Shown: positions 14,847 to 18,708 of the stretch, in pieces | Layout of the letters: every line of letters begins with the position of its first letter | Numbering within the stretch: the stretch's first letter is position 1 | Origin: Mollicutes bacterium | Lineage (GTDB): Bacteria; Bacillota_I; Bacilli_A; RF39; UBA660 | DNA length: 18,708 nucleotides | NCBI GenBank assembly: GCA_004552445.1 | Contig: SFOJ01000013.1 | Location: 1-18,708, forward strand | Direction of reading: 5' to 3' | Made by a program: the position numbers and the translations under genes | The notes under the pieces: model-generated | Told to the model about the DNA's origin: nothing | Seen by the model: the letters and a program-made list of their open reading frames with translations, nothing else | Databases searched by the model: none

Positions 14847-14869
14847 TTTTACCATCTCCCTACATTAAT

Positions 14870-14898
14870 AATATAACCAATTCTAAAGTTATATACAA
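14870..14898 (-). promoter_or_regulatory. Promoter of rpoZ
   Basis: On the minus strand TTGTAT (14898-14893), 17 nt and TATATT (14875-14870) lie just upstream of the rpoZ SD, giving a leader of only a few bases before it. Confidence 0.5.
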
Positions 14899-14932
14899 CT
14901 AATATACACATTTTTTTACATCAAATTTACAT

Positions 14933-15445
14933 CTAATTGAAATTTACTAAATCATACTTTTTCACAGTACTACTATCATATGACATTAATATACTTTTTT
15001 TACTTCCATTTATGTAATTGATTTGAACATTTCTAAAACAGTATAAATATTTATCACTTGTTTGTTCTATATCTTTAGTATAATCTAAATTCTTTATATT
15101 TTTACTTTCACTAATCCAAGTAAAATTTAAATCAGTAGAACCTTCTAAATCTTCATCATCAATCATTATAAAATATAAATTACTTTCAGTAAGAAGTGTA
15201 ACACTTAAGTAATCTTCATCCATAGAACAACCTGGTATTAATACTATTTCTTTTGTTTTACCTTCATAATTATGTAAATTATATATTTTGTCTTTATAAT
15301 TTAGTTCTATGTAATCAGTCTTTTCTGTTACTTTAAAGTCTCTTTTATCATCAGATATTTTGATACTTAATTTATTACCACATCCCGTTAAAAGTATAAG
15401 TATCAAAGTTATACTAAATGTTTTAATTACATTCTTCAATGTCAT
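14933..15445 (-). CDS. Predicted lipoprotein of unknown function
   Basis: From the ATG at 15445 the 170-aa protein has a basic N-terminus, a hydrophobic segment and a lipobox LLTGC, so it should be lipidated on Cys and anchored to the outer face of the membrane. The remainder is rich in Asp, Lys and Tyr and predicted beta-strand, with two further Cys (PGCS and YCFR) that could form a disulfide. No family is recognised. The longer frame from 15502 would place 19 extra residues before the signal peptide, so I prefer 15445. It overlaps the end of the SAF-domain gene by 23 nt in another frame, indicating coupled translation. The two may act together at the surface. Confidence 0.7.
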   Translation of the reverse strand: MTLKNVIKTFSITLILILLTGCGNKLSIKISDDKRDFKVTEKTDYIELNYKDKIYNLHNYEGKTKEIVLIPGCSMDEDYLSVTLLTESNLYFIMIDDEDLEGSTDLNFTWISESKNIKNLDYTKDIEQTSDKYLYCFRNVQINYINGSKKSILMSYDSSTVKKYDLVNFN

Positions 15446-15749
15446 CAACTTTAAAACCCTTTCCATCATCAACCTTAACATTATTTTTAACACATTTACC
15501 AACTATATTATTAATATCTAAAATATATTCACTTGCAACATCTACACCCATTTCTTTGGTTTCAATCATTTCTTTTGTAATAAGTGTACCATCTACAATG
15601 ATATATTTTGCAACCGGTACACTAACCATATCTACTTTTTCTTGACCTTTATTTCTATATAAAAATCCTATTAATGCTCCAAGCAATACTAATACAAAAA
15701 TAATTACAAATATTATAATAAATTTTTTTCTATCCATTTTTTCATTCAT
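15423..15749 (-). CDS. Small membrane-anchored SAF-domain protein (CpaB-like)
   Basis: The 108-aa protein has a lysine-rich start, one membrane helix (FIIIFVIIFVLVLLGALIGF) and a short SAF-like domain: VSVPVAKYIIVDGTLITKEM, then INNIVGKCVKNNVKVDDG. SAF domains of this kind occur in CpaB/RcpC pilus-assembly proteins and flagellar FlgA. The full CpaB periplasmic part is absent, so it is a minimal version. Its pairing with a lipoprotein and the presence of a prepilin gene in the window are suggestive but do not prove a pilus role. RBS is weak. The start is 38 nt after the DUF2779 gene, and all run on one strand. Confidence 0.7.
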   Translation of the reverse strand: MNEKMDRKKFIIIFVIIFVLVLLGALIGFLYRNKGQEKVDMVSVPVAKYIIVDGTLITKEMIETKEMGVDVASEYILDINNIVGKCVKNNVKVDDGKGFKVDDIEECN

Positions 15750-15787
15750 AGTTTAATATTATCACACTTTCTAAACCTATTTATTCT

Positions 15788-17644
15788 TTAATTATCATTT
15801 TTTACAAGATTACGTAAAGCATCTAATATAACTACCATAGCCCAAGTATCTTGTTTACAATATACTCTTAAATTCTTTTTAGCCCTCTCTAATTCATCAG
15901 GTGTCATATCATCATATAAAGAATAAGTAACTAAAGCTTCAGTTCCATTTTTAACTTCCAAATTTTTATATGTTAAATCACTAAGTACTGGTAAAGTTTT
16001 TTTTATCGAATAACTACCACTTAATTTTTTATGATAGAAATTTACTAGTTTACTTCTTTCTTCATCAAAACCTAATTCTTCATATATGCTTTGATTATTC
16101 TTAATAAAATAAAGCAAATCTGTAGATTTTTCTACTATTTTAAGTAATTGATCTTTATATTCGGGAAAAATATATGCCAGTTCTTTTAAACGACTTCTTT
16201 CAAAAGTAACATTTTGAGCAAACATTGTACCTTTAGTTGGATCTATTCTATTAATTATTTCTTTTACCATTTCTAATCTTTCGTCATTTAAAGTATCCGC
16301 TAAAAACACATAATTATCTTTATCTTTATCACAAATACCAGGCTCACGTTCTATATGTAAACTAAACTCAAAACAAGATTGTGTATAAGGTCTTTCTCCT
16401 TTAAATCTAGGCATTGGACAAGGAAAACTTTCGAAATCCAAATGATATATTGGATACTCTAAAGTATCAAACATAGCCATTATTTTCTCTTTATCCAAAT
16501 ATATTTTATCATTATCATAACAATCTCTTTCAATTAACATATTAGGTTTATTTTGAATCCACTCTATAGGTATATCATCTAACTTATAATATCCATTATT
16601 TATCAAATCATACTTATTATATTTATCAGGTCCAAGACCTATCCTATCAGTAAAACCAATGTAATTAAAACTAGCATTATATTCTGGTAAATTCTTAAAA
16701 CAAATATTTTTATATTTACACTCACATTTTTCTTTATATGAACAATGTACTCCAACATTACATGAACTTGAATCAGGATTATATATATTATTTTCTAATG
16801 TATCAACCAAAGATTCTATAATAGGCATATACTCTTTAGTAATTTCATTCATATCAAAGAAACAAACTATATCTTCTCCATCTATAGTTCTATATATTCG
16901 TTTTTTACCAACCATATATCCATCATATACATAATTATGATTAAGTACAGATAAATAATAATTAACACGTTTATTTATTTTATGACTTTTTAAATCATTT
17001 TCTATTATATATCTTTGTACCGCCAAATCAAAAACATATCTTCCTGTATCACTATATCTATCAAATAATTTTTTATATTTTTCATTAAATTTCTTTATAA
17101 GTTTATCACTACCATTAACTGGCTTTTTAAGTCTGTATATTCCATCTTCTAATATAAACATATCATTTTTTTCTTTAGAACTCTCTCCATATTTTAAACC
17201 CTCTATATAATTTCTACTAGTAGTAGATTTAACCTCTATAATATTTATTTCATCATCATTTTCATTATAAATATCAACATAGCATAAATATCTAATACCA
17301 TTATGAACAAAGTCAAAAGATTCTTGATTATAAGTATTTTCACTATAGACAAATTTACCATTAAATAATCTTTTAGATTTATAGGCACTTTCAAGTTCTA
17401 CTTCCTTATAATATTTCATCATCGCAGATAATTCTTTATCTTCTTTTTTTGTTAGATCAGTATCTCCATCATCAGTACTTTCGAACATTGATTCTAAAAG
17501 TTCCCTATATTCTTCTTTTTCATTTTCTTTCATATATTCTTCTATAGTCATTTTAGAATCAAGCTTATCTTTTCTAATATTTTCAAGTGCACTATATCTT
17601 CTACATCTAGTATAATTTATAAAATTTGTTTTAGTTATTGCCAT
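15788..17644 (-). CDS. Two-domain nuclease: RecB/Cas4-like N-terminus plus DUF2779 exonuclease-like C-terminus
   Basis: The 618-aa protein has an N-terminal region with YTRCRRY (Cys14), Asp124 and IIEVKSTTS (Glu137, Lys139), the PD-(D/E)XK nuclease pattern. A Cys cluster follows at 295, 301, 307, 309 and 315, which with Cys14 resembles the iron-sulfur staple of Cas4/AddB-type nucleases. The C-terminal half (from about 395) is DUF2779, with LDFESFP (Asp403, Glu405), AQNVTFERSRL and YCKQDTWAM (Asp599), a DnaQ/RNase H-like pattern of acidic residues. The substrate is unknown, and no Cas or AddAB genes are nearby. A strong RBS (GGAGG) lies six bases upstream, 24 nt after trmL, with a weak hairpin between. 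Confidence 0.8.
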   Translation of the reverse strand: MAITKTNFINYTRCRRYSALENIRKDKLDSKMTIEEYMKENEKEEYRELLESMFESTDDGDTDLTKKEDKELSAMMKYYKEVELESAYKSKRLFNGKFVYSENTYNQESFDFVHNGIRYLCYVDIYNENDDEINIIEVKSTTSRNYIEGLKYGESSKEKNDMFILEDGIYRLKKPVNGSDKLIKKFNEKYKKLFDRYSDTGRYVFDLAVQRYIIENDLKSHKINKRVNYYLSVLNHNYVYDGYMVGKKRIYRTIDGEDIVCFFDMNEITKEYMPIIESLVDTLENNIYNPDSSSCNVGVHCSYKEKCECKYKNICFKNLPEYNASFNYIGFTDRIGLGPDKYNKYDLINNGYYKLDDIPIEWIQNKPNMLIERDCYDNDKIYLDKEKIMAMFDTLEYPIYHLDFESFPCPMPRFKGERPYTQSCFEFSLHIEREPGICDKDKDNYVFLADTLNDERLEMVKEIINRIDPTKGTMFAQNVTFERSRLKELAYIFPEYKDQLLKIVEKSTDLLYFIKNNQSIYEELGFDEERSKLVNFYHKKLSGSYSIKKTLPVLSDLTYKNLEVKNGTEALVTYSLYDDMTPDELERAKKNLRVYCKQDTWAMVVILDALRNLVKNDN

Positions 17645-17651
17645 ATTTCCT

Positions 17652-17680
17652 CCGTAAAGAAAAAGTGATTACTCACTTTC
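17652..17680 (-). terminator. Weak hairpin overlapping the trmL stop, possible attenuator
   Basis: On the minus strand AAAGTGA, GTAA and TCACTTT form a 7-bp hairpin followed by TTCTTT. The trmL stop codon lies in it. It could reduce transcription into the nuclease gene. Tentative. Confidence 0.35.
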
Positions 17681-18181
17681 TTCTATAAAGTTTTTACTTT
17701 TATGTGGTTCATCAAATAAAAGACCTGGATATCCTTGCTGTCTTAATGCTTCATATGTCATTATAGCTACTGTATTAGATAAATTAAGAGCTCTAACATT
17801 ATCAGTCATAGGCATTCTCATACACCTATCAATATATGGTTTTAATATATATGGCGGTATTCCAGTACTTTCTTTTCCAAAAAAGAAATAATAGTTTTTA
17901 TCTTTATCACTATAATCAAAACTAGTATGTGGTTTATGTCCATATCTAGTTAAAAAATAATATTCTCCCTTATTTCTAGAAAAAAACTCATCTATATTTT
18001 CATATACTGTATATATACACTTATCTATATAATTTACACCAGCTCTTTTAATATATTTTTCTTCAAGACTAAAACCAAGAGGTTTAATTAAATGTAAATG
18101 ACTATTAGTAGCCACACATGTTCTCATAATATTACCAGTATTTTCTGGTATCTCAGGTTCAAATAAAACAATATTTATCAT
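17669..18181 (-). CDS. trmL: tRNA (cytidine(34)-2'-O)-methyltransferase
   Basis: The 170-aa SPOUT methyltransferase is of the TrmL/YibK type, which 2'-O-methylates the wobble base of tRNA-Leu isoacceptors using S-adenosylmethionine. Motifs are PEIPENTGNIMRTC (motif 1 with the catalytic Arg region), LIKPLGF, FFFGKESTGIP (motif 2) and VRALNLSNTVAIMTYEALRQ (motif 3, the knot). Length matches stand-alone YibK. RBS AGGAGA precedes the ATG, and the gene is 7 nt from the upstream SGNH gene. Confidence 0.93.
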   Translation of the reverse strand: MINIVLFEPEIPENTGNIMRTCVATNSHLHLIKPLGFSLEEKYIKRAGVNYIDKCIYTVYENIDEFFSRNKGEYYFLTRYGHKPHTSFDYSDKDKNYYFFFGKESTGIPPYILKPYIDRCMRMPMTDNVRALNLSNTVAIMTYEALRQQGYPGLLFDEPHKSKNFIEESE

Positions 18182-18188
18182 AATTCTC

Positions 18189-18708
18189 CTATCCTATACA
18201 TGACTTTATTTTAGAATGTATATATTTATATCCATCATTATTATAATGTATAGCATCACTACTTATATATTTACTAGTCCATACATTTATTGACGCACTT
18301 CCATATACATCACAATATTTTACATTCTTAAGTCCAGAAATACAAGATTTAATAGATGAATTAAATGTTTCTATACTTGAATTTTTAGCATATTTACTTC
18401 CACTATCATTAACTGGATTAACAGACATGACATATACGTTATTTTTAGAATTTACACTATTTATAAATGATTTATATTTTTCACAATACTTAGATGAATT
18501 TCCTAAATCATTAACACCATAATTAAGTACTATATTATAACTTTTACCATTACTTAAGACATTATTAACACTAGTTATATGACCTAAAAAAGAATTATAT
18601 CCTCCTCCATCAGTAGCAAAAACTTGTTCATCAGATGATAATCCACCATATAATTTTAAACCATTAGTTCTAGAGTCACCCATGTAAATAGTTCCTGAAA
18701 TATTTTTA
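18189..18708 (-). CDS. SGNH/GDSL hydrolase-like protein, 5' end outside the window
   Basis: The visible 173 codons stay open to the window edge (KNISGTIYMGDSRTNG), so the Met in front of GDS is internal and the true start lies beyond 18708. SGNH blocks are clear: GDS with the nucleophile Ser (block I), YGVND (block III Asn) and DAIHYNNDGY (block V Asp and His). A Gly-rich GGGYNS segment sits near block II. SGNH enzymes deacetylate or de-esterify lipids and surface glycans. The substrate here is unknown. Three further Cys could form disulfides, consistent with a secreted protein. It is co-directional with trmL. Confidence 0.8.
   Translation of the reverse strand, partial: KNISGTIYMGDSRTNGLKLYGGLSSDEQVFATDGGGYNSFLGHITSVNNVLSNGKSYNIVLNYGVNDLGNSSKYCEKYKSFINSVNSKNNVYVMSVNPVNDSGSKYAKNSSIETFNSSIKSCISGLKNVKYCDVYGSASINVWTSKYISSDAIHYNNDGYKYIHSKIKSCIG

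Noticed and set aside
14933..15502. A 189-aa start for the lipoprotein
   Set aside because: It would put 19 residues before the signal peptide and deepen the overlap with the SAF gene. The ATG at 15445 gives a normal lipoprotein signal.

Overview
The window is strongly AT-rich and carries Gram-positive-type genes: a MurT/GatD pair, RNase J, YsxC/EngB, a NrnA-like DHH phosphoesterase and NifS/IscS plus ThiI. Short intergenic regions with TTGACA/TATAAT promoters and T-tailed hairpins separate them. Stops include TAA, TAG and TGA (TGA ends the PssA and cysteine desulfurase genes at their 4-nt ATGA overlaps), and Trp is TGG, so the genetic code is the standard bacterial one. The style fits an uncultured gut-type Bacilli/Mollicutes-related lineage such as RF39 or its relatives. 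That placement is inference.

Layout. (1) 1-3080 is a degenerate or highly unusual stretch. It holds a murT-like gene broken by an internal deletion/frameshift, and a gatD-like gene that lacks the glutaminase Cys and His. Next comes a kinase-like fragment with in-frame stops. On the minus strand there is then a promoter-driven, terminator-ended RNA of about 185 nt with two abbreviated tRNA-like domains, and a tRNA-Pro lacking most of its T arm. A perfect consensus promoter on the plus strand drives a predicted RNA of about 47 nt. (2) 3083-4578 is a pssA-psd operon making phosphatidylethanolamine. (3) 4677-5672 is a membrane acyltransferase. (4) 5698-9255, minus strand, is ackA, a NrnA-like gene and engB, followed by a separately promoted orphan prepilin. 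(5) 9357-10445 holds a 50-aa small ORF and a membrane-anchored surface protein with a duplicated Cys-containing domain. (6) 10481-14855, minus strand, is rpoZ and then an RNase J-like gene, a cysteine desulfurase and thiI. The last two probably cooperate in 4-thiouridine tRNA modification. (7) 14933-18708, minus strand, is an SGNH hydrolase (cut by the window end), trmL, a two-domain nuclease with DUF2779, a SAF-domain membrane protein and a lipoprotein.

The parts most worth a second look are the minus-strand RNA at 2645-2832 with its GUGC T-loops, the short plus-strand RNA at 3031-3077, the paired loss of catalytic features in the MurT/GatD-like genes, and the RNase J-like protein that lacks several metal ligands. 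Much of region 1 may simply be gene decay or local assembly error, and I separate that from the alternative in each entry.
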